Assembly: GCA_016208115.1 (NCBI GenBank)
Contig: JACQYR010000133.1
Span: forward strand, 1-42,324
Source: Desulfarculus sp.
GTDB taxonomy: Bacteria > Desulfobacterota > Desulfarculia > Desulfarculales > Desulfarculaceae
Reading direction: 5' to 3'
Length of the DNA stretch: 42,324 nt
Of this stretch, positions 22,262-30,566 are shown piece after piece (within the stretch, counting starts at the first letter, position 1; each line of letters starts with the position of its first letter). Position numbers and translations under genes: made by a program. The notes beneath the pieces are model-generated. The model was not told the DNA's origin. It saw nothing but the letters and a program-made list of their open reading frames with translations, and searched no databases.

Positions 22262-23392
22262 TCATGATCCCGCCACCTCCAGCAGCGCCCGCTCGGTCGC
22301 CTCCACCATGCGCTCCAGGGAGAACTCGCCCCGCACCCGCTGGCGCAGCTCCCGGCCCAGGCGGGCCAGTTCGGCCGGCGGCAGGGCCAGCAGCTCCAGG
22401 CAGCGCCCAGCCAGGCCGGCGGCGTCGCCGATGGGGGCCACCAGTTCGGGCCGGCCCAAGAGCCAGGGGGCGTCGCCCACCGCCGTGACCACACAGGGCT
22501 TGGCCGTGGCCATGGCCTCGGCCACGGCGTTGGGCAGGCCCTCGCCAAAGGCCGAGGTGAGGAGGCAAACATCCAGGGCGTTGAACACCGCCGGCATGTC
22601 CTGGCGGGAGCCGGCCCAGATCAGGGCCTCATGCAGGCCCAGGCCGCGCGCCTGGTCCGCCAAGGCCTGGGCCTGGGGGCGCGGCCCGCCGCCCACGCAG
22701 ACGAAACGCGCCTGGGGCCGCTGGGCCAGGACCAGGGCCGCCGCCTTCAGGAACGTGGGGTGGTCCTTCATGGGGTCCAGGCGGGCCACCAGGCCCATGA
22801 GCGGCGCGGCCGGGTCCACGCCCCATTGGGCGCGCACCCGCGCCCCGGCCTCGGCCTGGGGGTGGAAATGGGCCAAGTCAATGCCGTTGGGTATCACCCT
22901 GAGCTTGGCCGAGGGCCAGCCCTGGCGCTCCCAAAGGGCGGCCCCGCTCTGGGAGTTGACGATGATGGCTGCCGCGCCCCGGGCCGACAGCCCCAAAAGG
23001 CCGTGGCTCAGGCGGGCGAACCAGTCGTAGCGGCTTAGGTCCATGTCGCTGGCCCGCACCCCCCAGACCACCTTCAGCCCCGGGCAAGAGGGGCCTATCC
23101 AGGCGGCCATGAGGTTGGGGGTGTCCAGGAAGCTGTAGAGCGCCTGGGGCCGCTCCCGCTTGAGCCAGGCGCGCAGCCGCAAGGCCACGCCCAGGAGGTC
23201 CCAGCGGCCGGCCTTGGCCAGGTCCACCACCGTGACCCCGGCGGCGTCCAGGTCGGCCTCCAGGGGACCGCCGCCGTAAAAGACCAGCACGCTCACCTGG
23301 TGCCCGCGCTCGTGCAGACCCCGAGCCAGGAGGCTGAGCTGGCGCTCGGCCCCGCCCAGCTCCAGGCAGCGTATCAAGAGGGCGATCTTCAT
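22262..23392 (-). CDS. group 1 (GT4-type) glycosyltransferase
   Basis: 376 residues with the GT-B fold. The N-terminus is MKIALLIRCLELGGAERQL with the Gly-rich GGAERQ donor-side loop; RVIPNGIDLAHF and GLVARLDPMKDHPTFLKAA mark the start of the C-terminal domain; SAFGEGLPNAVAEAMATAKP contains the E-x7-E motif. It transfers a sugar from a nucleotide donor during assembly of a surface polysaccharide. The start overlaps the asnB stop (ATGA); a longer frame to 23446 lacks a ribosome site. It is the last gene of the glycan cluster. Confidence 0.9.
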   Translation of the reverse strand: MKIALLIRCLELGGAERQLSLLARGLHERGHQVSVLVFYGGGPLEADLDAAGVTVVDLAKAGRWDLLGVALRLRAWLKRERPQALYSFLDTPNLMAAWIGPSCPGLKVVWGVRASDMDLSRYDWFARLSHGLLGLSARGAAAIIVNSQSGAALWERQGWPSAKLRVIPNGIDLAHFHPQAEAGARVRAQWGVDPAAPLMGLVARLDPMKDHPTFLKAAALVLAQRPQARFVCVGGGPRPQAQALADQARGLGLHEALIWAGSRQDMPAVFNALDVCLLTSAFGEGLPNAVAEAMATAKPCVVTAVGDAPWLLGRPELVAPIGDAAGLAGRCLELLALPPAELARLGRELRQRVRGEFSLERMVEATERALLEVAGS

Positions 23393-25362
23393 GCCGCCGC
23401 TCCGGGGTACTGCTCCAGCCAGAGCTGGAACATCAGAATCGGCCACAGGTAGTAGTGCCAGGCTTTGGCGCCGGCCTGGTGCTCGGCCCAGGCCCGGCGG
23501 ATGGGCGCGGGATCAAAAAAGCCCTGGCGCCGCAGGCGGCCCTCGTCCAGCAGGGCCTCGCAAAAATCGCGCATGGGGCCTTTCAGCCAGACGTCAATGG
23601 GCAGGCCGAAGCCCATCTTGGGCCGCTCGATCAGCTCCCGGGGCACGTATTTGTACAGCACCTGCCTGGGCAGCCACTTGCCCACGTCGCCCCGCATCTT
23701 CATGCCCAGCGGCAGGCGCCAGGCCAGCTCCACCACCCGGTAGTCCAGCAGGGGGGCGCGGGCCTCCAGGGCCACGGCCATGCTGGCCCGGTCCACTTTG
23801 ACCAGGATGTCGTCGGGCAGGTAGGACACCAGGTCCAGGTACATCATGCGCTGGCGGAAGTCGGGGAGGGCGGCCCACTGGCCGGGGTCGCTGAGCGCCG
23901 TGGGCGGTTCACTGCCGCCGGGCACCAGCCTGGCCGGGTCCTTCCACAGCGAAACCAGGCCCCGGTAGAAGGCCTCGGGGCCGCCGGCGGCCAGCATGCC
24001 AGCCAGCTCGTGCAGGTGGTCGCCGGGGTGCTTGAAGTGCATGCGGCTGGGCAACAGCCAGCGGCAGGCGCCGAAGAGCCGGTCCCAGGCCGAGGGCGAG
24101 GCCACGCGTATGGCCGCGCCAACCAGGGCCTTGAGGGGCGCGGGCAGGCCGCCGGCCCCTTGCCAGATGCGGCTGGCCAAAAAGTAGCGGTCATAGCCGC
24201 CGAAGAGCTCGTCGCCGGCGTCGCCGGAGAGCGCCACGGTGACGTCGCGGCGGGCCATGCGGCTGACCAAAAAGGTGGGTATCTGCGAGGAGTCGGCAAA
24301 GGGCTCGTCGTACATGGCCGCCAGGCGGGGCACCACATCCAGGGCATCCTGCCAGGAGACGTAAAGCTCGGTGTGCTGGGTGCCCAGGTGGGCGGCCACG
24401 GCCCGGGCCTGGGGGGCCTCGTCATAGCCGGCCTCGGGGAAGCCGATGGTGAAGGTGCGCACCGGCTGGGACGACTGGGCCTGCATCAAGGCCACGATCA
24501 GCGAGGAGTCCACTCCCCCGGAGAGAAAGGCCCCCAGGGGCACGTCGGCCACCATGCGCAGCTTGACCGCGTCCAGCAGAAGCTCTTCCAGGCGGGCGGC
24601 GGCCTCCACCGGGTCCTGGGTCAGGGGCGAGGCCTGGCCGGCCTCGGCCATGGCGCGGGCCGACCAATAGGGCCGGGGCGCGGGCAGCAGGCCGCGATCA
24701 GCGGCGCCCAGGCTGAGGATGCTGGCGGGGGGCAGCTTGCGCAGCCCCTGGTAGATGCAGTAGGGGCCAGGCACGTAGTTGTGGCGCAGGAACAGGGCCA
24801 GGGCATCCTGGTCCACGCGGCCGGTAAAGGCCGGGTGGGCCATGAGCGCCTTCAGCTCCGAGCCGAAGAGGAACACCCCGCCCATCCAGCCGTAGTACAG
24901 GGGCTTCTTGCCCAGGCGGTCGCGGATGAGAAAGAGCCGGCGCTCGGCCCGGTCCCACAGGGCGATGGCCAGCATGCCGTTGAGGCGCTGGGCGGTAGCC
25001 TCCACGCCCCAGCGGGCCAAGCCCTCCAGGATCACCTCGCTGTCCGAGTGCCCTCGCCAGGCTATTTGCCCAAAGTCCTTCTCCAGGGCCGCGCGCAGTT
25101 CGGCGAAGTTGTAGACCTCGCCGTTGAAGACCATGGCCCAGCGGCCGTCGTGGGAGAACATGGGCTGGTGGCCCATGGGCGACAGGTCCAGGATGGACAG
25201 CCGGCGGTGCCCCAGGGCCAGGCCGGCCGGGGCGTCGGCCCAGGCCCCGGCGTCGTCGGGGCCACGGTGGGCGATGGCCTCGGCCATGGCCGCCACCCGC
25301 CCGAGCATCTCGGGCTCGGCCAGGCGGGCGTCGCTATCCAGAAATCCGCAGATGCCGCACAT
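23389..25362 (-). CDS. asnB: AsnB-type glutamine-dependent amidotransferase (asparagine synthetase family)
   Basis: 657 residues. The N-terminal glutaminase begins MCGICGF with the nucleophilic Cys2, then AIAHRGPDDAGAW and VFNGEVYNF. The synthetase half has the ATP pyrophosphatase loop SGGVDSS (about 280-286) and ALSGDAGDELFGGYDRY. In glycan clusters these proteins often amidate a sugar or glycan acid rather than make free asparagine; which applies here cannot be told. The start follows the preceding glycosyltransferase stop by one base, so translation is coupled. It appears complete, unlike two of its neighbours. Confidence 0.9.
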   Translation of the reverse strand: MCGICGFLDSDARLAEPEMLGRVAAMAEAIAHRGPDDAGAWADAPAGLALGHRRLSILDLSPMGHQPMFSHDGRWAMVFNGEVYNFAELRAALEKDFGQIAWRGHSDSEVILEGLARWGVEATAQRLNGMLAIALWDRAERRLFLIRDRLGKKPLYYGWMGGVFLFGSELKALMAHPAFTGRVDQDALALFLRHNYVPGPYCIYQGLRKLPPASILSLGAADRGLLPAPRPYWSARAMAEAGQASPLTQDPVEAAARLEELLLDAVKLRMVADVPLGAFLSGGVDSSLIVALMQAQSSQPVRTFTIGFPEAGYDEAPQARAVAAHLGTQHTELYVSWQDALDVVPRLAAMYDEPFADSSQIPTFLVSRMARRDVTVALSGDAGDELFGGYDRYFLASRIWQGAGGLPAPLKALVGAAIRVASPSAWDRLFGACRWLLPSRMHFKHPGDHLHELAGMLAAGGPEAFYRGLVSLWKDPARLVPGGSEPPTALSDPGQWAALPDFRQRMMYLDLVSYLPDDILVKVDRASMAVALEARAPLLDYRVVELAWRLPLGMKMRGDVGKWLPRQVLYKYVPRELIERPKMGFGLPIDVWLKGPMRDFCEALLDEGRLRRQGFFDPAPIRRAWAEHQAGAKAWHYYLWPILMFQLWLEQYPGAAA

Positions 25363-25363
25363 G

Positions 25364-26468
25364 TCAGCCCACCAACTCCGAGAGCATGCACAGCTCCAGG
25401 TCCAGGACCCGCGCGAAGCTGTAGTCGGCTACCATCTGCTCCCGCGCGGCCTGGCCCAGGCGGGCGCGCAGGGGCTCGTCGCCCAGGAGCCGGCCCAAGG
25501 CCTGGTGGATGTCCGCCGCCTCCAGGCCGCTAAGTAGGCCGCTCACCTCCGGGGCGATGATCTCGCGGATGCCCGGGGCGTCGCTGCCCAAGACCGCCGC
25601 GCCGGCGGCCATGGCCTCGATCAGGGCCTTGGGGTGGTGCTCGCCCTTGCTGGGCAGCACGCAGACCGTGGCCTGGCGCATCAAGGCCGGTAGTTCCTGG
25701 TTGGCCACCCGCCCCAAAAAGCGCGCGGCCAGGCCGCGTTCCTGGGCCAGGGCCTCCAGGGCCGGCCGCAGGGGACCCTCACCCACCAGCCAAAGCTCGG
25801 CCTTTAGCCCCTCCATGGCCAGGAGCAGGGGCTCCAGGTTCTTCTCCACGTGCAAGCGCCCCACGTAGAGCACCACGTCGCCGCGCTTGGGTTCGGGGCC
25901 GCCGGGGGTGAAGAGATCGGTGTCCACGTAGTTGGGGATGACCCGGATGCGCCGCGCAATCGGCGGCGTTCAGCACCCGGGCCTCCAGGCGGAACCAGCG
26001 CTGGGCCTCGGCGGAGTCCGTGCCCTCGCGCCAGATGGCGATGTTGGAGGGCAGGTAGCCGCAACGGGCCACGAAGGCATGACCGGCCCGCCGGGCGGCC
26101 TTTAGCGCCAGGTCGGCGCCCTGCATCTGGTTGGTCTTGACCACCGCCGGTCCCTGGCCCCGGATGGTCAGGCCGCTTTTGAGCAGCATTTGATACAGGC
26201 GCGGGTGCAGGCCCAGGCGGTTATCCAGCACCGTTAGGCCCCCCAGCTCCGGGGCCAGGGCGCGGTCGTGCCTGCCATAGCTGACCAGGCTCACCCCGGC
26301 CAGGTGGCGCAAGAGGGCGCGGTAGATGGCCGTCTCGCGCTCCAGGGTGCCCAGTGCCCGCCAGTCGGCCAGGGAGGAGCCCAGGCTGAGGAACAGGTAT
26401 AGCCGGGCCTGCCCCAGGCCGGTGAGTCCCGGGCCGCAGCAGATGGCCGGGGCGTGGATTATGCCCAT
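25364..26468 (-). pseudogene. group 1 glycosyltransferase broken by an internal deletion and frameshift
   Basis: The N-terminal half (from MGIIHAPAICCGPGLTG at 26468) runs to RWFRLEARVLNAAD. The C-terminal half resumes in another frame at RIRVIPNYVDTDLFTPGG and has LYVGRLHVEKNLEPLLLAM and PSKGEHHPKALIEAMAAG with the E-x7-E motif. Intact GT4 enzymes have some 20-30 residues between the two blocks, which are missing; the junction is near 25950-25960. Read literally, the first frame stops at 25779. It lies between neuA and asnB in the same orientation. Either the gene is dead or bases were lost in assembly. Confidence 0.82.
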
Positions 26469-26475
26469 GGGCCGC

Positions 26476-27192
26476 TCACGAGCCCGCGCCCCGCCGCGCC
26501 AATAGCCACTCCACCAGCTCCAGGTCAAAGGGCGTGTCTATGTCAAAGGACTCCTCGGGCGCCATGATGAGCGGCAGGGTGCGCTGGCCGTAGAGCCGGC
26601 CTTCATCCATGACCACCGCGCGGGTGCAGGCCAGCACCGCCGGGCCGTTGCGGGCGAAGACCTCGGGCTTGTCCTGGCGGCGCAAGAGGTGGGCCAGCTC
26701 GGGCAGGAAAGGCTGGAGGCAGCCGTCCTTGAGAAGCATCACCGAGGCCGGGTTGAACTGGTGGGGCACCGGCAGCACGCTGACCACGGTGTCGGCCCGC
26801 TCCCTGAGCAAGAGGTCCACGGCGGCGTCAATGTGCGCGGCCCGGCGCAGCGGCGAGGTGGGTTGCAGGTAGACCACCACGTCGGTTCGCCAGCCCCGGT
26901 CCTCCAGCCAGCCCAGGGCGTGCTGGATCACCGGCAGGGCCGGGGTATCGTCGCGGGCCAACTCGGCCGGGCGCAAAAAGGGCACCTCCGCCCCCAGCCC
27001 ACGCCCCGCCTGGGCGATGGCCGGGTCGTCGGTGCTGAGAACCAGGCGGGTCAGGCGGCGGCTCTTCAGCCCCGCCTCCACGGTGTGGGCCAACAAGGGC
27101 TTGCCCGCCAAGGGAACCAGGTTCTTGCCTGGTATCCCCTTGGACCCGCCCCTGGCCGGGATCAGCCCCAGGATGTTCATGGACTCAGGCAT
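26476..27192 (-). CDS. neuA: CMP-sugar (nonulosonate) cytidylyltransferase, NeuA-like
   Basis: 238 residues of the acylneuraminate cytidylyltransferase family. The CTP-binding LIPARGGSKGIPGKNL is at about 9-24, LVLSTDDPAIAQAG follows, and YLQPTSPLRRAAHID carries the family's QPTSPLR motif. It activates a nonulosonic acid (sialic, legionaminic or pseudaminic type) or a related sugar with CTP for transfer to a surface glycan. Two starts are possible, 27192 and 27180 (MNILGLIPARGG); neither has an ideal ribosome site. The neuC-like gene upstream fits, but no neuB synthase is in the window. Confidence 0.85.
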   Translation of the reverse strand: MPESMNILGLIPARGGSKGIPGKNLVPLAGKPLLAHTVEAGLKSRRLTRLVLSTDDPAIAQAGRGLGAEVPFLRPAELARDDTPALPVIQHALGWLEDRGWRTDVVVYLQPTSPLRRAAHIDAAVDLLLRERADTVVSVLPVPHQFNPASVMLLKDGCLQPFLPELAHLLRRQDKPEVFARNGPAVLACTRAVVMDEGRLYGQRTLPLIMAPEESFDIDTPFDLELVEWLLARRGAGS

Positions 27193-27276
27193 GGCTGATG
27201 GGTTGCCTCCCGCAGGATTCCAGCAGCAGCATAGCCCCCTGGGGCGGCCCGCGTCAAAGGCGGGCTTGCGGCCGGC

Positions 27277-28284
27277 TTAGTAGGCGATTCTCTTCTGCAC
27301 CTTGACGCCCTCCAGGCGGGCCAGGATGTCGGCTATCCGCCGGCCGGCGGTGCCGTCGCCGTAGATGGGCTGGCTGGGGTAACGGCCGTGCACCAGTTGG
27401 CGGCGCACCGCGTCCAGAATCTCGCCCTGGTCGTGGGGCACGTCTATCACGTTGGCCCCGCGCTCGCGGCCGTCCTGGCGGGAGCCCACGTTCACCGAGG
27501 GCACCCCCAGGAAGGCGCCCTCGCGCACCATGGCGCTACTGTTGCCGATCATGCAGGCGCAGCGCAGCATCAGGCGCACGAAGGTCTCCACCGGGAAGTT
27601 CTTGTAGAAGCGGATGTGGTCGTGCTTTTGGCGCTCGCGGAACTTGCGGATGCCCCGGCTCAGGTCGTCACTGCCCGCGTCCACGTTGGGCCAGAGCATC
27701 ACCGTGGGCATGCGCAGCTCGGCCAGGGCCAGGAGGGTCTCGTGTACCTGGCGCTCGCTCTGGCCGAACTCGGTGGTCACCGGGTGCTGGCTGACCAACA
27801 GGAAGGGCAGGTCCGGGTCCAGATGGCCGCCCACGCCCTCCTTGAACAGGAGGTCCTTGTCCAGGTTCCTGCCGTCGTTCCGCACTATCTCGGCCACCAG
27901 GTCAATGCGCGGGCAGCCCACCACGTACACGCTCATGTAGGCCGCGGCGATGGCCGTGGCCATGGTCTCGAAGCGGTCGCCCACGGTGATGACCACGTCG
28001 GGCCTGAGGTTGTCGAAGATGGTGGGCAGCTCCATGAGCCCCAGGCCGGTGGATTTGGCCATGGTCACCGGGTTCTCGCCCTCGATTATCATGTGCACCT
28101 TGGCGTTGGCCGTGAAGCCGTCGGCCTCGATGACGTCCACCACCGAGCCGAAGCGGTCCAGGAGCGCCGAGGCGCCCACCACCAACTGAAGCTCCAGGTC
28201 CGGGTGGGCGGCCACGGCGCGCATCACGCTCTTGATGCTGCTGTAATTGGCCCGCGAGCCCACCACCACGCATATCTTGCGCAT
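27277..28284 (-). CDS. neuC: UDP-GlcNAc 2-epimerase (NeuC-like) lacking its central catalytic block
   Basis: 335 residues that open MRKICVVVGSRANYSSIKSV and end with IGNSSAMVREGAFLGVP, SRQDGRERGANVIDVP and a short tail, all typical of hydrolysing UDP-GlcNAc 2-epimerases. Between GDRFETMATAIAAAYM and SVYVVGCPRIDLVAEI the family has about 45 more residues, including the HxGGE and D-E-x-IRH motifs that line the active site. They are absent, yet the reading frame is kept. The junction is near 27926-27936. The protein as encoded should be inactive. The start is 28284; the 28-residue extension upstream is not supported, and the duplicated copy of this start at 30453 marks the same ATG. Confidence 0.82.
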   Translation of the reverse strand: MRKICVVVGSRANYSSIKSVMRAVAAHPDLELQLVVGASALLDRFGSVVDVIEADGFTANAKVHMIIEGENPVTMAKSTGLGLMELPTIFDNLRPDVVITVGDRFETMATAIAAAYMSVYVVGCPRIDLVAEIVRNDGRNLDKDLLFKEGVGGHLDPDLPFLLVSQHPVTTEFGQSERQVHETLLALAELRMPTVMLWPNVDAGSDDLSRGIRKFRERQKHDHIRFYKNFPVETFVRLMLRCACMIGNSSAMVREGAFLGVPSVNVGSRQDGRERGANVIDVPHDQGEILDAVRRQLVHGRYPSQPIYGDGTAGRRIADILARLEGVKVQKRIAY

Positions 28285-28411
28285 GTCTCGTCCGTCCTCT
28301 CCCCAACGGCCAACCGGCCCTGACAAAGCAGAATATGCCATGATACCGGAGGGAACGGCGGCCCACAAGCGCCGGGGGCGGGACCGGGGCGAGCGGTCCA
28401 GCGCGGGGCCT

Positions 28412-30250
28412 CTACCGCTCCCGGAGCGCTCTCTCGATGAGGGCCTGCAATTGGTGGATGCGCACTGGCTTGTCCAGGTGGGCCAGCACGTTGCCGCCGG
28501 CGGGCAGCTTTGCCCGGGCCTGGGCCGGGTCGCCGCTGACCACGATGACCTTGACCCTGGGCTGGATGGCGAGCAGGCCTTGGAGGCACTCCGGCCCGCC
28601 CATGCCGGGCATGTGCAGGTCCATGATGACCAGCCCCACCGGCTGGGCGCGGAAGACCTCCAGCGCCTCCTGGCCGCTCTGGGCCTTGAGGACGCGGTAG
28701 CCGTGCAGGCTCAAGAGTTCGCCCAGGCCCTCCAATACGGCGATTTCATCATCCACCAAAAGCAGGGAGCGGCCGCGGGCCTGGCGAGATTCTTCCACCG
28801 GCGAGGCTGGCGGTGGCGTGGGCAGAGGGTGGGGGCTGGCGGGCCAATAGAGCGAGAATACCGCCCCTTGGCCCAGGGCGCTGGCGCAGGTGATGGCCCC
28901 GCCCTGAGCCGCCATGATGCCCTGCACCGTGGCCAGGCCCAGGCCGCTGCCCTGGCCGGCGGGCTTGGTGGTGAAGAAGGGGTCAAAGGCCCGCTCCAGG
29001 GTACGCTCGTCCATGCCCTGGCCGGTGTCGGTCACCGTGAGCAGGACGTAATCCCCCATCTTGAGGTGAGGGAGGGGCCGGGGGGCCTTGCGGGTCAATC
29101 TGACGTTGCTAGTGGCGATCACCAGCCGACCCCCTCGGGACAAGGCGTCCTTGGCGTTGAGGCCCAGGTTGAGCAGCACCTGCTCGATCTGCGCCAGGTC
29201 GCCCAGGATAGCGGGCAGCCGGGGGGCCAGGTCAAGCTCCAGGGTGACGGCCGAGGGCAGGGTGGAGGCCAGCATACCGGACACCCGCTGTATTTCCCGG
29301 TTCAGGTCCAGGGGGCGGCGCTGGGCGGGGCCCTGGCGCCCCAGGGAAACCAGTCCGCGCACCAAGTCGCCGCCGCGCTTGGAAGCCTCGGAGATGCGCT
29401 CCAGCCCTGGGCGGTCCTGGGCGTGGGTATCTGGACGGGTCAACATCAAGTCGGTGTTGACCGAGATGACGGTCAGCAGGTTGTTGAAATCGTGGGCCAC
29501 CCCCGCGGCCATCAGGCCCAGCACCTCCAGCTTCTGGGCTTGACGCAGGCTCTTTTCCAGGATGAAGTAGCTCTTGATGGAGACCCCGGCGATGGCGAAG
29601 CAGAAGCCCAGAAAGCCGTATTCCATCAGGAAGGCGCCCACTTGGTGCCCCAGGCCTCCCCATATGTCGTGAGCCACCAACACCGCCCAGAAGGTGAACC
29701 CGCTCACCACGTAGTTGAGGCCCATGATATGGCGGCGGCGGTTGCGCCACCAGGACCAATACAAGGCCACAAGGGTGCCAAAGCAATAGAGAAACAGAAA
29801 GGGGCCCAGGGGGCCCAGGGCGGGCTCGATGTAGGGCTGGGCCAGCCAGAGCATTTGGCGGGCGACCAAATGCTGGGCCACCACCAAGTCGGTGAGCCAA
29901 ATAATGGCCAGCCAGCATAGGTGGAAAAGGAGAAACAGGCGGTTGGCCAGCGGGGAGTGGCGCCCGAAAAGGCTGTATATCATCCGGGCCAGGGTGTGGA
30001 TGATGAAAATGACCGCCGTGAATTGCAGCCGTTCGTTGAAGAAGAGCAAGGGCGCGTGGATGGCGTTGTAATTAATGAATTTCGTCACGCCATAGAAGGC
30101 CGCCGCCAGGGAAACCAGAGCGCCCCAGCCCACCCAGGCTTGCTGTCTTTGCCTGAGGAAGAACCAGCCCTGGAAAACCGCCAGGGAAAAGGCGATGGCC
30201 CCCACCAAGAGCGGCCCCAGGGAGGGGATTTCCACGCACTCCTTGAGCAT
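28412..30250 (-). CDS. membrane hybrid histidine kinase, copy 2 (neuC-proximal)
   Basis: 612 residues. About seven hydrophobic helices form an N-terminal sensor (residues 1-225). The H-box is in [14 protein letters not shown] near 252, a HATPase domain follows ([45 protein letters not shown]), and a C-terminal receiver begins near 490 ([36 protein letters not shown]). The HDFNN box is typical of group-4-like kinases. It should sense a membrane or small hydrophobic signal and pass phosphate within itself or to an unlinked partner; no output regulator is nearby. It is a paralogue of the gene at 30567-32405, with very similar receivers and much more diverged sensors. Confidence 0.88.
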   Translation of the reverse strand: MLKECVEIPSLGPLLVGAIAFSLAVFQGWFFLRQRQQAWVGWGALVSLAAAFYGVTKFINYNAIHAPLLFFNERLQFTAVIFIIHTLARMIYSLFGRHSPLANRLFLLFHLCWLAIIWLTDLVVAQHLVARQMLWLAQPYIEPALGPLGPFLFLYCFGTLVALYWSWWRNRRRHIMGLNYVVSGFTFWAVLVAHDIWGGLGHQVGAFLMEYGFLGFCFAIAGVSIKSYFILEKSLRQAQKLEVLGLMAAGVAHDFNNLLTVISVNTDLMLTRPDTHAQDRPGLERISEASKRGGDLVRGLVSLGRQGPAQRRPLDLNREIQRVSGMLASTLPSAVTLELDLAPRLPAILGDLAQIEQVLLNLGLNAKDALSRGGRLVIATSNVRLTRKAPRPLPHLKMGDYVLLTVTDTGQGMDERTLERAFDPFFTTKPAGQGSGLGLATVQGIMAAQGGAITCASALGQGAVFSLYWPASPHPLPTPPPASPVEESRQARGRSLLLVDDEIAVLEGLGELLSLHGYRVLKAQSGQEALEVFRAQPVGLVIMDLHMPGMGGPECLQGLLAIQPRVKVIVVSGDPAQARAKLPAGGNVLAHLDKPVRIHQLQALIERALRER

Positions 30251-30307
30251 GGAAAGGCCTACCAGAGGCTTCCGGCGGGCGCCGGCCCTTTTCGAAATTT
30301 GCCGGGA

Positions 30308-30413
30308 TCAGACATTGAACCGCGCGTGCGGGATGTCGCCGTCCCGCACCAGGGAATCCCGGCCGCGGAGCTTTATCAGGCCTGCCTTCCTCACCGCCGC
30401 CTCAAACCCCAGG
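30308..30413 (-). pseudogene. duplicated 3' end of ychF (remnant)
   Basis: This stretch aligns base for base with 32512-32620, the real end of ychF, at roughly 85% identity by eye. It still reads EAAVRKAGLIKLRGRDSLV, then RDGDIPHARFNV and a stop. The copy begins abruptly at a CCCAGGGA that abuts neuC-derived sequence. It has no start of its own and is a relic of the tandem duplication that produced the two kinases. Confidence 0.9.
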
Positions 30414-30453
30414 GATTGGCCCGCGAGCCCACCACCACGCATATCTTGCGCAT
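30414..30453 (-). pseudogene. duplicated 5' end of neuC (remnant)
   Basis: The sequence from ATTGGCCCGCGAGCCC to the ATG at 30453 is identical over about 39 bases to the start of neuC (28246-28284). It encodes MRKICVVVGSRAN and then runs into the ychF remnant, stopping after 20 codons. Sequence upstream of the ATG (30454-30566) also resembles the real neuC upstream region (28285-28411), more loosely. Confidence 0.92.
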
Positions 30454-30566
30454 TTCTTGCGTCCCCTTCCCCGGGTGGCCAAGCGAGCCTAATCAGGCCG
30501 AATGGGCCATGATACCTGAGTGGGCGGTAGCCCACAAGCGCCGGTGGCGGCACCGGGGCGGGGACC

